Assembly: GCA_017542245.1 (NCBI GenBank)
Contig: JAFXXN010000135.1
Span: 162,947 to 226,946 of the forward strand
DNA: 64,000 bases
DNA from: Lachnospiraceae bacterium
GTDB lineage: Bacteria; Bacillota; Clostridia; Lachnospirales; Lachnospiraceae
Reading direction: 5' to 3'
Below the pieces are notes generated by a model. It worked only from the letters and a program-made list of their open reading frames with translations, searched no databases and had not been told where the DNA came from. Made by a program: the position numbers and the translations under genes. Below are positions 17,333 through 25,747 of this stretch, piece by piece (the first letter of the stretch is position 1; each line of letters begins with the position of its first letter).

Positions 17333-19393
17333 ATGATCTGTAAAAAATGTGGAAATGAATTACAAAAAGGAAGTCTTTTCTGTATTTCTTGCGGAGCTGA
17401 AATTACCACAGACGACTCTGAAAATATTTCGGCATCTGATCAGCAGTACACTGAAATAGCTGAAACAGAAGCAGAATACTACGATCTGGAACCACAAAAC
17501 GGTGAAGTTATAGATAGCGAAGATTTTTTGGCAGGTATGAATCATGGAGCAGAGCTGTCTGCTAAAAAAGAAGAATCCCTTATAGATAAAACTGAGAAAA
17601 AGGTGGGAGATGGGATAGAATCTGCTGTAACAGAATATTCGTCAACCGGAACCAACCTTGTGCCCATCGACAGCGCAGAAGATAAAAAGAAAAAGGAAGA
17701 GAAAAAGCAGAACACAAAAGACATTGAGCGCATCAGTGATGAATTGAAGCAGAAAAAGAAGATCCCTATGTCGTACTATTATATTGCATCTGCGGTTATA
17801 TTGGTACTCATTATAGGCTGTGTGTTCCTGTTCTCATCAACTTTAAGAAATAAGCTTAAAAGAGCATTTTCATCTGATGAAAAATATTTCAGAAGTGTTG
17901 AAAAAAACTTTACAGAAGACCTTGTAGATATGCTTTCATCGGCATATGACGATGATGTTATGGCAATGTTTGATTTTTATAAATCAAATTACTCTATAAA
18001 TGCCGTTGTAGATGTAAAAGATGAAGCAGAGGAATTCTTTTCCAATTTATACAGTAAAGATACCGATCTTGATTTTCTATGGATAAAAAGTGCAAAGGCT
18101 CAGATGGACATTTCCATGAAGGAAACCTTCTTAAGAGCTGAAGGAGAGATGTCTGTCAATAAAGAGGACATAATAGATGCAGATCTTATTGCAGATCTTG
18201 AACAGGGAAAGGGATATTTTAACATCCCCATGCTGAGCAAAAACTACTTTGCATATAATTACAATGATCTTATTGATTGTGCAAAGCTGAACAACGTGAT
18301 AAAAACTTCTGCGGAATTTAAGGAAGCCCTTCCTACAAAGAAGGAGATTAAAAAGATAATCTCGAAATATGTTGATATTGCACTTGAAAAAATAACCAAG
18401 GTCAATGTAATCGAGGAAGCAAACTTAGAGGCCGGAGGAGTAAAAAACACATATTATAAGATTACTGCGGTTCTTGATGAGAAAACCCAGCAGAATATTT
18501 ATTCGGCCGTATTAAAAGAGCTTGCAAAAGATGAGCAGATGCTTGATATAGTTGACAGGCTTCATGCTTCAGGCCGTTTCGGAGAAAAACTTACAAGAAA
18601 TTCATACCTCGATTATGTACAGGCAGAAGAAAATAAAGTATTTAAAACCCATTATGACCAGCTGACTCTGAGCCTTTGGGTTGACAGTTCAGGTAATGTA
18701 GTTTCACAGGAACTTATGGATGATAATCGGAGCGGATGGCTGTTCAAGTATGTAATAAACGGGGGAAACTTCGGATTTGAGATTTCAGAGTTAAGCCACG
18801 GAGAGTCACGTTTGGGACTTATAGCTTCAGGAACCGTAAGCGGAACAAGCGTTTCCGGCAAATTCAGCATATTCGATCACGGAAATGAAGAGATATTCCT
18901 CGAATTCGCCGATATCAATATATTAAAACTGCTTAAAGGAAATCCTCAGGGAAAACTCATATTTAACCTGTATGATATTACGGGAGACAGTATCTTTAAG
19001 GACATAAGACTGACAACTGATTTTAATATTTCAGCCAAGAAATCGGAAATCGATTTTATCCTTTCGGATTCAGGAAAAACAATAGTAGATGCCGATCTGA
19101 CAATAAAGAAATCTTCGGCATCGGGAATAAAAGCTCCCTCAAAGATCACAGAAGTAAAGAATAACTATGACGTGGTAGAATGGATAAATAACTTCAATTG
19201 GAAGACCGTGTTAAAGAATGCTAAGTCAGCAGAAATGACTACAAGATATTACCGGGAACTTGAAAAGCTTTCAGAATCGGAGGCGGCTATTAGATTTAGA
19301 ACCGCATATCAAAATATTGGAGAGATTTTGGAAGAAATCGGAAGATTTATTTCATCTTACGATGAAAAAGGCTTATGGTGGTTCCTGGGGTGA
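17333..19393 (+). CDS. Zinc-ribbon membrane-anchored protein
   Basis: A 686-residue protein. Residues 3-24 form a zinc ribbon (CKKC ... CISC), residues 30-140 an acidic, charged linker, and residues ~145-170 one membrane helix (YYYIASAVILVLIIG). The remaining ~510 residues would be outside the cell. This arrangement is common in clostridial zinc-ribbon single-pass proteins, but I do not recognise the external domain, which is rich in beta-type stretches with Lys/Asp. Start ATG 17333 follows AAGGAGGG. The next gene starts 22 bp later and also encodes a membrane protein, so the two likely work together. Function unknown. Confidence 0.75.
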   Translation: MICKKCGNELQKGSLFCISCGAEITTDDSENISASDQQYTEIAETEAEYYDLEPQNGEVIDSEDFLAGMNHGAELSAKKEESLIDKTEKKVGDGIESAVTEYSSTGTNLVPIDSAEDKKKKEEKKQNTKDIERISDELKQKKKIPMSYYYIASAVILVLIIGCVFLFSSTLRNKLKRAFSSDEKYFRSVEKNFTEDLVDMLSSAYDDDVMAMFDFYKSNYSINAVVDVKDEAEEFFSNLYSKDTDLDFLWIKSAKAQMDISMKETFLRAEGEMSVNKEDIIDADLIADLEQGKGYFNIPMLSKNYFAYNYNDLIDCAKLNNVIKTSAEFKEALPTKKEIKKIISKYVDIALEKITKVNVIEEANLEAGGVKNTYYKITAVLDEKTQQNIYSAVLKELAKDEQMLDIVDRLHASGRFGEKLTRNSYLDYVQAEENKVFKTHYDQLTLSLWVDSSGNVVSQELMDDNRSGWLFKYVINGGNFGFEISELSHGESRLGLIASGTVSGTSVSGKFSIFDHGNEEIFLEFADINILKLLKGNPQGKLIFNLYDITGDSIFKDIRLTTDFNISAKKSEIDFILSDSGKTIVDADLTIKKSSASGIKAPSKITEVKNNYDVVEWINNFNWKTVLKNAKSAEMTTRYYRELEKLSESEAAIRFRTAYQNIGEILEEIGRFISSYDEKGLWWFLG

Positions 19394-19414
19394 CAATAAA
19401 CTCAAAGAGGTGTA

Positions 19415-20776
19415 ATGTTGAAAACAATTGTTAAGAAAAAGGCAGCGTTGGTTCTAGCTGTCGTATGTAGCTTTATTTCCGTATTTGGAGTATCTATTTC
19501 CGCAAAAGCGGGAGAAAACGGTACAAGGACCGACCAATACGTTATGCAGTATCTTGAAATTACAGTTCCGGATACTTATATAAAACTGTCTACCAGCTTA
19601 AAAGACTCCGATCCCGACTGGCTTGCCGCAGATATAGACAATCCTTCGGAGCGAAAAGACAGCTTTAAAAGCGGAAATATTGTAGCAGCATATTTTGACC
19701 CCGAAACACATTGTACGGTATATTTCATCTCCAAAAGTGATGATGAAACCCTTAAATCATTCGATATCACGCAGTATAGTGACAGTAAGATGATTGAATA
19801 TGCAACAGGCTTAGCTGATGATTTTAAAAATTCAAGTGAGACATCCATCATCGATCCTGACAAAAAGATGAAATCACAGGTATCAACCTATAAGCATCCT
19901 CAGATGAACATGTTCAAGCTTGAATTTTCCGATATAGGCGAAAACAAGGACAGCGAGCTTATTTACGGGACCATAGTTAACGGTATGACCATACAGTTCA
20001 GTATGAACACATCATACCTTGGAACAATAAGACCCGAAGTAATAACAAAGGTACTTGAAGGGGTACACCTCACCACCATCATGACCTATGAGGAATATGA
20101 GGCAAGAGTCCATAAGACATGGACTGTCATAGGATGCTTCTTTGGTGGCGATATTCTTTTGATGATAATCCTGTTTATCGTCAGCAAGTACAATAAAAAG
20201 CAGAAGAAAAAGAGAGTGGATATCATATCCAGCAGATTATTTGCTTTTCGTAAAAAGAAGCAGGAAGGCGGAGTTGATACCCAGACAATATTGTATAATG
20301 TCAAGACTGAATACGATAAAAACCTGATAAGAGCTTACAGTACCTATAATTTCTGGTTTAGGAACATAAAACGTGATATTATCATGGCAATCATCTATGT
20401 AGGTCTTGTCGGATATGCCACATATCTTGGCAGCAAAGTTGTACTTATCCTGGGCGTAGTGGCAGCATTTATACTGTTATATATAAGATTCTCCGGAAAT
20501 GAAAAATATCAGGATAACCTGATAAAACGTTACGATCTTAAAAAGAAAAAAAGCATTACAGCCGAATACAGATTTTATGAAGAATACTTTACTCTGTCAG
20601 GTATCGATTCCATCTCCGAATATATCTATCCTCAGATATACAGAGTAGCGAATTATCAAGGATACATGCTTCTTTACATATCCGAGGAAAACGCTCTCGT
20701 AATCGATATTGAGAAAGTACCTGAAGAATCACGTATAGATTTCATACGGCATATAATTACAAAATCAAGAGTATGA
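19415..20776 (+). CDS. Membrane protein with C-terminal YcxB-like domain
   Basis: A 453-residue protein with a cleavable-type signal peptide (residues 1-32, ending near SISAKAG), an external domain of ~200 residues, a membrane helix near 232-252, a cytoplasmic segment, and a double membrane hairpin near 315-355. The last ~90 residues (ITAEYRFYEEYFTLSG and later YISEENALVIDIEKVP) resemble the YcxB-like domain (PF14317), a small beta domain with PH-like character. The upstream zinc-ribbon membrane gene is 22 bp away. Start ATG 19415 follows AGAGGTG. The external domain is unrecognised. YcxB assignment is by eye. Confidence 0.65.
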   Translation: MLKTIVKKKAALVLAVVCSFISVFGVSISAKAGENGTRTDQYVMQYLEITVPDTYIKLSTSLKDSDPDWLAADIDNPSERKDSFKSGNIVAAYFDPETHCTVYFISKSDDETLKSFDITQYSDSKMIEYATGLADDFKNSSETSIIDPDKKMKSQVSTYKHPQMNMFKLEFSDIGENKDSELIYGTIVNGMTIQFSMNTSYLGTIRPEVITKVLEGVHLTTIMTYEEYEARVHKTWTVIGCFFGGDILLMIILFIVSKYNKKQKKKRVDIISSRLFAFRKKKQEGGVDTQTILYNVKTEYDKNLIRAYSTYNFWFRNIKRDIIMAIIYVGLVGYATYLGSKVVLILGVVAAFILLYIRFSGNEKYQDNLIKRYDLKKKKSITAEYRFYEEYFTLSGIDSISEYIYPQIYRVANYQGYMLLYISEENALVIDIEKVPEESRIDFIRHIITKSRV

Positions 20777-20782
20777 AAAAAT

Positions 20783-20838
20783 GAAGATATCCTCCCAACT
20801 CTTTGCGTATCGAAGGTGGGTGGAAATCTTCGTTTTAT
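20783..20838 (+). terminator. Hairpin terminator after the YcxB-like gene
   Basis: GAAGAT followed by TCCTCCCAAC pairs with GTGGGTGGA followed by ATCTTC (ending 20831), then GTTTTATT. The 3' half merges into the intergenic repeat copy 2. Confidence 0.6.
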
Positions 20839-20878
20839 TACCGAAAAAATGCTGCAGGCGTTTTCAAGGTGACATTGA
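20831..20878 (+). repeat. Dispersed intergenic repeat, copy 2
   Basis: CGTTTTATTACCG then GCAGGCGTTTTCAAGGTGAC. It matches copies at 12786, 26859, 28363 and 33982, and ends 32 bp before aspS. Confidence 0.75.
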
Positions 20879-20910
20879 GCATTGAATAAATTATTTATAA
20901 GGAGATAATC

Positions 20911-22695
20911 ATGAAACAATCAAGAACACACAATTGTAATGAGCTTCGTCTTTCGGACGTGGGCAAAAAAGTTACACTTTGCGGATGGTACGAAAACATG
21001 CGTAAAGTGAGCAAAACTTTGGGATTCCTTGTGTTAAGAGACTTCTACGGCACAACTCAGGTTGTAGTAGAGACAGAAGATATGATGGAAATTATCGACA
21101 GCCTCAATAACGAATCAACCATATCTGTAACCGGTACCGTACGTGAGCGCAGCAGTAAAAATGCGAACCTTCCCACAGGTGATATCGAAGTAGTTCCCGA
21201 GAAAATCGAAGTACTTGGCAAATGTATCTACAATGAGCTTCCTTTTGAGATAAACAGATCCCGTGAAGCTGATGAAAATGCAAGACTTAAGTACAGATAT
21301 CTTGATCTGCGTAATCCTGAGGTAAAGAAAAAAATCGTTTTAAGAAGCAATGTTGTTGCGGAACTCAGACGTTCCATGACAGAAGAAGGTTTCTTAGAGA
21401 TCACAACCCCCATTCTTACAGCATCTTCACCTGAAGGAGCAAGAGATTATATCGTTCCGAGCCGTAAATTCCCCGGAAAGTTTTATGCACTTCCTCAGGC
21501 ACCCCAGCAGTTTAAGCAGCTGCTTATGACTTCGGGATTTGACCGTTATTTTCAGATTGCTCCCTGTTTCCGTGACGAGGATGCACGTGGCGACCGTACT
21601 CCGGGTGAGTTCTACCAGCTCGATATGGAAATGGCTTTTGCAACACAGGATGATGTTCTCGGAGTTCTTGAAAAGGTTCTTGTTCCTGTGTTTGAAAAAT
21701 ACGGTATATATAAAAGGGTTACTCCTGCACCGTTTAAGCGTATTCCTTATCGTGAGGCAATGGAAAAATACGGTACCGATAAACCCGATCTTCGAATAGA
21801 TTTTTGTCTCCAGGACGCTACAGATGTACTCGGAGACATCGGATTCGAGGCATTTAACGGAAAGAATATAAAAGTCGCTGTAGTAACCGATTTTAAGGCT
21901 ACAAGAAAACAGATCGACCAGCTTGTTGCTGACGTTGAAGTTCAGACTGCCCAGAAAACATTCTGGTTCCGCCTTGATGAACAGGGCGAAATCGTTGGCG
22001 GAATCGCTAAATTTGTTCAGCCTGTTAAGGATAAAGTAATTGAGGCACTGGGCCTTAAACCGGGATGCTTTGTCGGCATAGCAGCAGGAACAACAGCTGT
22101 TGCACAGAAAGCCGGCGGAGTTCTCAGAACCAAGCTCGGACAGCTTTGTCCTGAACATATGGACAAAGAACAGTATCAGATGTGCTGGATAGTTGATTTC
22201 CCTATGTATGAGATCGGCGAAGAGTCAGGTGATCTTGAATTCTGCCATAATCCTTTCTCTATGCCTAACGGTGGGCTGGAAATTCTTGAAAAAGCAGAAA
22301 AAGGTGAGATAGATCCATTGACCATCAATGCTTTCCAGTATGACCTGGTTATCAATGGATATGAGTCGGCTTCAGGCGCTGTTAGAAACCATGATCCCGA
22401 GATCATGGTTAAGGCATTTAATCTTGTCGGACTCGGTGAAGCTGAAGTTAAAGCTAAATTCCCTGCTATGTATAATGCATTCTGTTACGGAGCTCCGCCT
22501 CATGCAGGTGCTGCACCCGGAGTTGACCGTATGATCATGCTCCTTACAGGCGAAGAATCCATACGTGAAGTTATCTGTTTCCCGATGAACGGAAATGCAC
22601 AGGATCTTATGTGCAGTGCTCCCGGAACCGTGTCGGAAAAGCAGCTTAGGGAAGTCCACATAAAAATCGATGAGAAGGCAGACGCCCAAACCTGA
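20911..22695 (+). CDS. aspS: Aspartyl-tRNA synthetase
   Basis: A 594-residue class II synthetase that charges tRNA-Asp. Order: N-terminal OB-fold anticodon domain (CGWYENMRKV), class II motif 1 region, motif 2 with FRDEDARGDR and the PGEFYQLDMEM segment, the bacterial GAD insertion domain (~residues 300-410), and motif 3 with GAAPGVDRMIMLL. Length and the insertion are those of the bacterial-type AspRS. Start ATG 20911 follows AAGGAGATAATC. No other synthetase or hisS is adjacent. The stop codon lies inside a small hairpin (GCCCAA/TTGGGC, 22684-22704) immediately before the large inverted repeats. Confidence 0.97.
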   Translation: MKQSRTHNCNELRLSDVGKKVTLCGWYENMRKVSKTLGFLVLRDFYGTTQVVVETEDMMEIIDSLNNESTISVTGTVRERSSKNANLPTGDIEVVPEKIEVLGKCIYNELPFEINRSREADENARLKYRYLDLRNPEVKKKIVLRSNVVAELRRSMTEEGFLEITTPILTASSPEGARDYIVPSRKFPGKFYALPQAPQQFKQLLMTSGFDRYFQIAPCFRDEDARGDRTPGEFYQLDMEMAFATQDDVLGVLEKVLVPVFEKYGIYKRVTPAPFKRIPYREAMEKYGTDKPDLRIDFCLQDATDVLGDIGFEAFNGKNIKVAVVTDFKATRKQIDQLVADVEVQTAQKTFWFRLDEQGEIVGGIAKFVQPVKDKVIEALGLKPGCFVGIAAGTTAVAQKAGGVLRTKLGQLCPEHMDKEQYQMCWIVDFPMYEIGEESGDLEFCHNPFSMPNGGLEILEKAEKGEIDPLTINAFQYDLVINGYESASGAVRNHDPEIMVKAFNLVGLGEAEVKAKFPAMYNAFCYGAPPHAGAAPGVDRMIMLLTGEESIREVICFPMNGNAQDLMCSAPGTVSEKQLREVHIKIDEKADAQT

Positions 22696-22720
22696 TAGTT
22701 GGGCAGTCCATCTATTACCC

Positions 22721-22795
22721 GGATGACCCGGGACATAATATCCCCCTTGGCAGGCCTCAAAGCCATGCAGGGGAATATTATGTCCCGGGTCATCC
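22721..22795. repeat. Large inverted repeat, hairpin 1
   Basis: A 21-bp perfect arm (GGATGACCCGGGACATAATA and its partner) plus a near-perfect CCCC/GGGG extension encloses a core beginning TTGGCAGGCCTCAAAGCC. The same core appears in hairpins at 22856 and, inverted, at 23152. No T tract follows, so it is not a standard terminator. Confidence 0.9.
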
Positions 22796-22855
22796 TGATT
22801 TAGCCTCCCAAGTCAATTAAAACAGGGGCTAAAACCGTTTATTCAGTTTAAAACC

Positions 22856-22930
22856 GGCTGCCTCGAGCCATAATATCCCCCTTGGCAGGCCTCAAAGCCG
22901 TGCAGGGGAATATTATGACTCGGGGCAGCC
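22856..22930. repeat. Large inverted repeat, hairpin 2
   Basis: Arms GGCTGCCTCGAGCCATAATA and its partner pair with two non-Watson-Crick positions. The core is identical to hairpin 1 except for one base (GCCG instead of GCCA). The outer arm sequence differs from hairpin 1 but pairing is kept. Confidence 0.88.
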
Positions 22931-23063
22931 TTATTTAGTCTCCTAAATCGATAAAAATCAGATGCTAAAACATTCTTATCTCCTAACTATTTAAAAAGGC
23001 CTAAAACCTGTTATACAGTTTGACTGGATAGAAATCTCCATCACAGTTTGGAGACTGAAACTG

Positions 23064-23298
23064 GATGGGTGGAACAAATCCCCACCTAGTTTTGCAGACT
23101 GAAAAAGGGAGGGAATAGAACAAAATCCCTCCCTGGTTTTGGTAATTAAAAGGGATGGACTAGAACAAATTCCCCTGCACGGCTTTGGAGCCTGCCAAGG
23201 GGGATTTGTTCTAGTCCATCCCGATATAGGCATAGGGGGATTTGTTCTATTTCCTCCCGGTATAGGTCTGTCAAAGGGATTTGTTCCATCCCATCCCG
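23064..23298. repeat. Three nested inverted repeats (foldback element)
   Basis: The innermost pair (23152-23170 with 23204-23222) is 19 bp and perfect, around an inverted copy of the hairpin core. The middle pair is 23107-23129 with 23236-23258, and the outer pair is about 23064-23083 with 23279-23298. All arms share the word AACAAATCCC or its complement. The whole can fold into a stacked cruciform. The gap 22696-23301 holds no convincing gene; a weak 103-codon minus-strand frame here simply reads the repeats. Confidence 0.85.
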
Positions 23299-23301
23299 AC
23301 A

Positions 23302-24369
23302 TTAAACGGTGATAGAGATTTCGGTGTCAAACTCATCAGGTTTTAGGCCGCGACCTTCATAATGACCGTCGCGTGTATTTTTATCGGGAATCAGTTCGAC
23401 TTCTCCGTATACATTAAAGATTTTATCGGCGCGTTCATAATCTTTAGCCGGATAAAGATTAGCTGACGGTTCTGAAGCGGTGGGAACCAGGCAGGGATCG
23501 ATGTTACCGAAGAAGTAGTCCCTGTATGTTAATTCGTTGCCAGGAACATGCTTAACACCATATTTTCGGGCATTTTCACAATCGACATAGATCCAGTCAT
23601 ATGGCAGGAGATGGATCATGGCCCAGTCATGTGCATCGGCATTTGTTTGAGGAGAAAGGTCTTCGCCCTTGAGTTCATAACCGCCTTGCCACCGCGCGGG
23701 AATACCGCATATCCGGCAAATGGAGACGAAGGCCATGTTAAGAGTTTCAGAGGGTGTCGGTACATAGCTGTCTGTTACGGTATTAAAGATTTTTAAGGCG
23801 AGGCTTCCTATGTGGTCTCTTTTTTTATTAACTTCATACCCGGAAGCATTTTTGGTTACCGGCAGTATCCGGTTCTGCTCTATGAATTGATAGTGTTTTT
23901 CTGAGAATTTTATGCCGCCGGAGCGAGCAACGTCTTTTATGGATACTTTGTCCGGAGCAAGAGCGGTATAGGACTCGCATCCGCAGAGTTCCAGGGATTC
24001 GAATTTTTTTATTTCTTCATCTGAAAAAGTTTTCTGTTCGACAGCATTTACAGCGTTTTCTTCGGGGGTTACAAGTGCATGCTCCGAAGTAAAGGCATAT
24101 GTTATCGAAAAAGGTTTGTTTTCAGACATTATTTCATTAAAATAGGCACTTCTCTGAGGATAGTCTTCAACGCTCATCATTCTGAAGAATGGGTCGGCAT
24201 CAACCAATTGGCCTTCTTTGAGCCATTCTGCATTTATCGGAGCGGGGAGATGCACTCTGAGTGTTCCGGGTTGAAAGATGTTGTCTTTAATTTTTAAGCG
24301 GATATTTACCTCTATGTTGAGGTTTATATTGCCGTCTTTACATATTTTACTGATTGCATCGGTATTCAT
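23302..24369 (-). CDS. Transglutaminase-like protein, catalytic Cys replaced by Ser
   Basis: A 355-residue soluble protein without signal peptide. The transglutaminase core is at ~185-270: CRICGIPARWQGGY is the family hallmark, His247 lies in AHDWAMIHL and Asp263 in YVDCEN. In active relatives a GDCG motif places the catalytic Cys twelve residues before the Arg of the CRxxGIPAR segment; here that position is Ser207 (TPSETLNMAF). The protein may thus be a non-catalytic binder or use a different chemistry. An N-terminal beta domain (~20-130) precedes the core, as in related bacterial proteins. It is monocistronic on the minus strand, ending next to the nested repeats. Confidence 0.8.
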   Translation of the reverse strand: MNTDAISKICKDGNINLNIEVNIRLKIKDNIFQPGTLRVHLPAPINAEWLKEGQLVDADPFFRMMSVEDYPQRSAYFNEIMSENKPFSITYAFTSEHALVTPEENAVNAVEQKTFSDEEIKKFESLELCGCESYTALAPDKVSIKDVARSGGIKFSEKHYQFIEQNRILPVTKNASGYEVNKKRDHIGSLALKIFNTVTDSYVPTPSETLNMAFVSICRICGIPARWQGGYELKGEDLSPQTNADAHDWAMIHLLPYDWIYVDCENARKYGVKHVPGNELTYRDYFFGNIDPCLVPTASEPSANLYPAKDYERADKIFNVYGEVELIPDKNTRDGHYEGRGLKPDEFDTEISITV

Positions 24370-24470
24370 TTTTGATTTTTTCCTTGTATGATAATGAGTT
24401 GCAGCTTAAAGAGATGACATAAAAGCTGTATTTAGTTTTGATAGTATCATATTACAATAAAAGTTTTTGA

Positions 24471-24499
24471 TTGACAATATATTTTTATTACATTAAACT
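24471..24499 (+). promoter_or_regulatory. Promoter of the second GGDEF gene
   Basis: TTGACA at 24471-24476, 17-bp spacer, TAAACT at 24494-24499. Confidence 0.6.
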
Positions 24500-24595
24500 A
24501 TCAAAAAAACTATTGTATTCTTGTCTGAAATAGAGTAAAATGAGTTATCGGTTATGTGCTTTTCTTATTTAAGTATACGCCAGGGGGGAACTGTT

Positions 24596-25657
24596 ATGTT
24601 GGTAAAACCGGTTGTTATACCAAAAGAGAAGCGGAGTGACTTTTATCAGTGTAAATATGATCACTTTAAGAATCTTACGCTTTGGATCGTAGTGATCGCC
24701 TGTCTTATTGAAATGGTATTTTTCGTTTCAGACTGTGGAAGTGTAAATGGTCTGTCTACGGATACTATTCTTTCAAGATTTTCGATAGTTGTTCCGCTTT
24801 TGATTTACATTTTTGTATTCAAGCATGTATCATCATATAAAATTATGGCACCTTTTTCTTATGTTATGATCCATGCCTGCATGCTTTCGGTAATCTGGAC
24901 TTCGACGTATATCAGTAATCCGACTAATCTCAGAGAGAGCTTTCTTATCATGCACATTGTATTCATGGTAGCAGGAATCAGTGCACCCAAAGGACTGCAT
25001 TGCTTTTTCCATCTGCTTATGATAGGTGAGATAGTATTGACTCTTTACCTGAATAATATCGGAGGTATTGATACCATCATTTCGCTGGACGGCGCCGGCC
25101 TTGTCGGTGTTTGTTCGTTTGAGTTTATTTTTGAAAATGCATACGCAGAGCAGTATAATATTCAGAAGAAACTGGAGGATCTGTCCTTACATGATCAGCT
25201 GACCGGTGCTTTTAACAGGTCGAAGCTCAGCATGTTATGTATGGAGGAGACGAACGAACTTGTTTTTAAGAACGCAGGTTTTATTCTTTTGGATATTAAC
25301 GAGTTTAAAAAGATCAACGAAAATTTCGGACATGATGTAGGAGATCAGATTATTCAGGAACTTTATGAGATTATCAAGGTGTGTACGCGCGGAGATGATG
25401 TCTGTATAAGAATGGGCGGAGAGCAGTTCCTGATCATTGTTCCGAACCAGGGACTTGCCCGAACCAAGGAAATCGGAGAACGTATACGTTCAAAGGTTGC
25501 GAAGAAGACTGATTTTGCATGTACCTTTAAGATATCTGTCGGCGTTTCTGTTTACAAAGGCGGAGATTATCATGTAACTATCAATCTTGCCGATAAAGCT
25601 CTTAAATTTGCCAAAGAGAACGATGTTAATATGGTTGTTGCATATGAAGATATGTAA
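24596..25657 (+). CDS. Membrane GGDEF protein with degenerate GGEQF and intact I-site
   Basis: A ~353-residue protein. I choose ATG 24596 because AGGGGGGAA precedes it; an in-frame ATG at 24554 would add 14 residues without a ribosome binding site. About six membrane segments occupy residues 25-185. The GGDEF domain (~200-350) has LTGAFNRSKL and DINEFKKINENFGHD, but the signature is RMGGEQF rather than GGDEF, with Gln at the catalytic acid position. RGDD stands exactly five residues before it, which is the RxxD I-site that binds c-di-GMP. The protein may therefore be a c-di-GMP receptor rather than a cyclase. A terminator follows directly. Confidence 0.85.
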   Translation: MLVKPVVIPKEKRSDFYQCKYDHFKNLTLWIVVIACLIEMVFFVSDCGSVNGLSTDTILSRFSIVVPLLIYIFVFKHVSSYKIMAPFSYVMIHACMLSVIWTSTYISNPTNLRESFLIMHIVFMVAGISAPKGLHCFFHLLMIGEIVLTLYLNNIGGIDTIISLDGAGLVGVCSFEFIFENAYAEQYNIQKKLEDLSLHDQLTGAFNRSKLSMLCMEETNELVFKNAGFILLDINEFKKINENFGHDVGDQIIQELYEIIKVCTRGDDVCIRMGGEQFLIIVPNQGLARTKEIGERIRSKVAKKTDFACTFKISVGVSVYKGGDYHVTINLADKALKFAKENDVNMVVAYEDM

Positions 25658-25660
25658 GAT

Positions 25661-25701
25661 AAAAACCTCTTATGAGAATTAATCCCATAAGAGGTTTTTT
25701 A
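25661..25701 (+). terminator. Intrinsic terminator after the second GGDEF gene
   Basis: AAAAACCTCTTATG (25661-25674) pairs with CATAAGAGGTTTTTT (25686-25700). The A/T flanks make it bidirectional. Confidence 0.9.
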
Positions 25702-25747
25702 AGAAAGGACTCCGGTCAGAGGTTTTACCGGATTAAAGAAAAAGATT

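Noticed and set aside
21427-22158. Long minus-strand frame within aspS
   Set aside because: Lies entirely inside a well-conserved synthetase gene and has no coding signals.
22721-22795. Hairpin 1 as the intrinsic terminator of aspS
   Set aside because: The stem is far longer than usual and no T tract follows; the same core recurs in hairpins not linked to gene ends.
22991-23302. A 103-codon minus-strand frame in the nested inverted repeats
   Set aside because: Its residues simply translate the repeated GGATTTGTTC words; no ribosome binding site and no homologue-like pattern.
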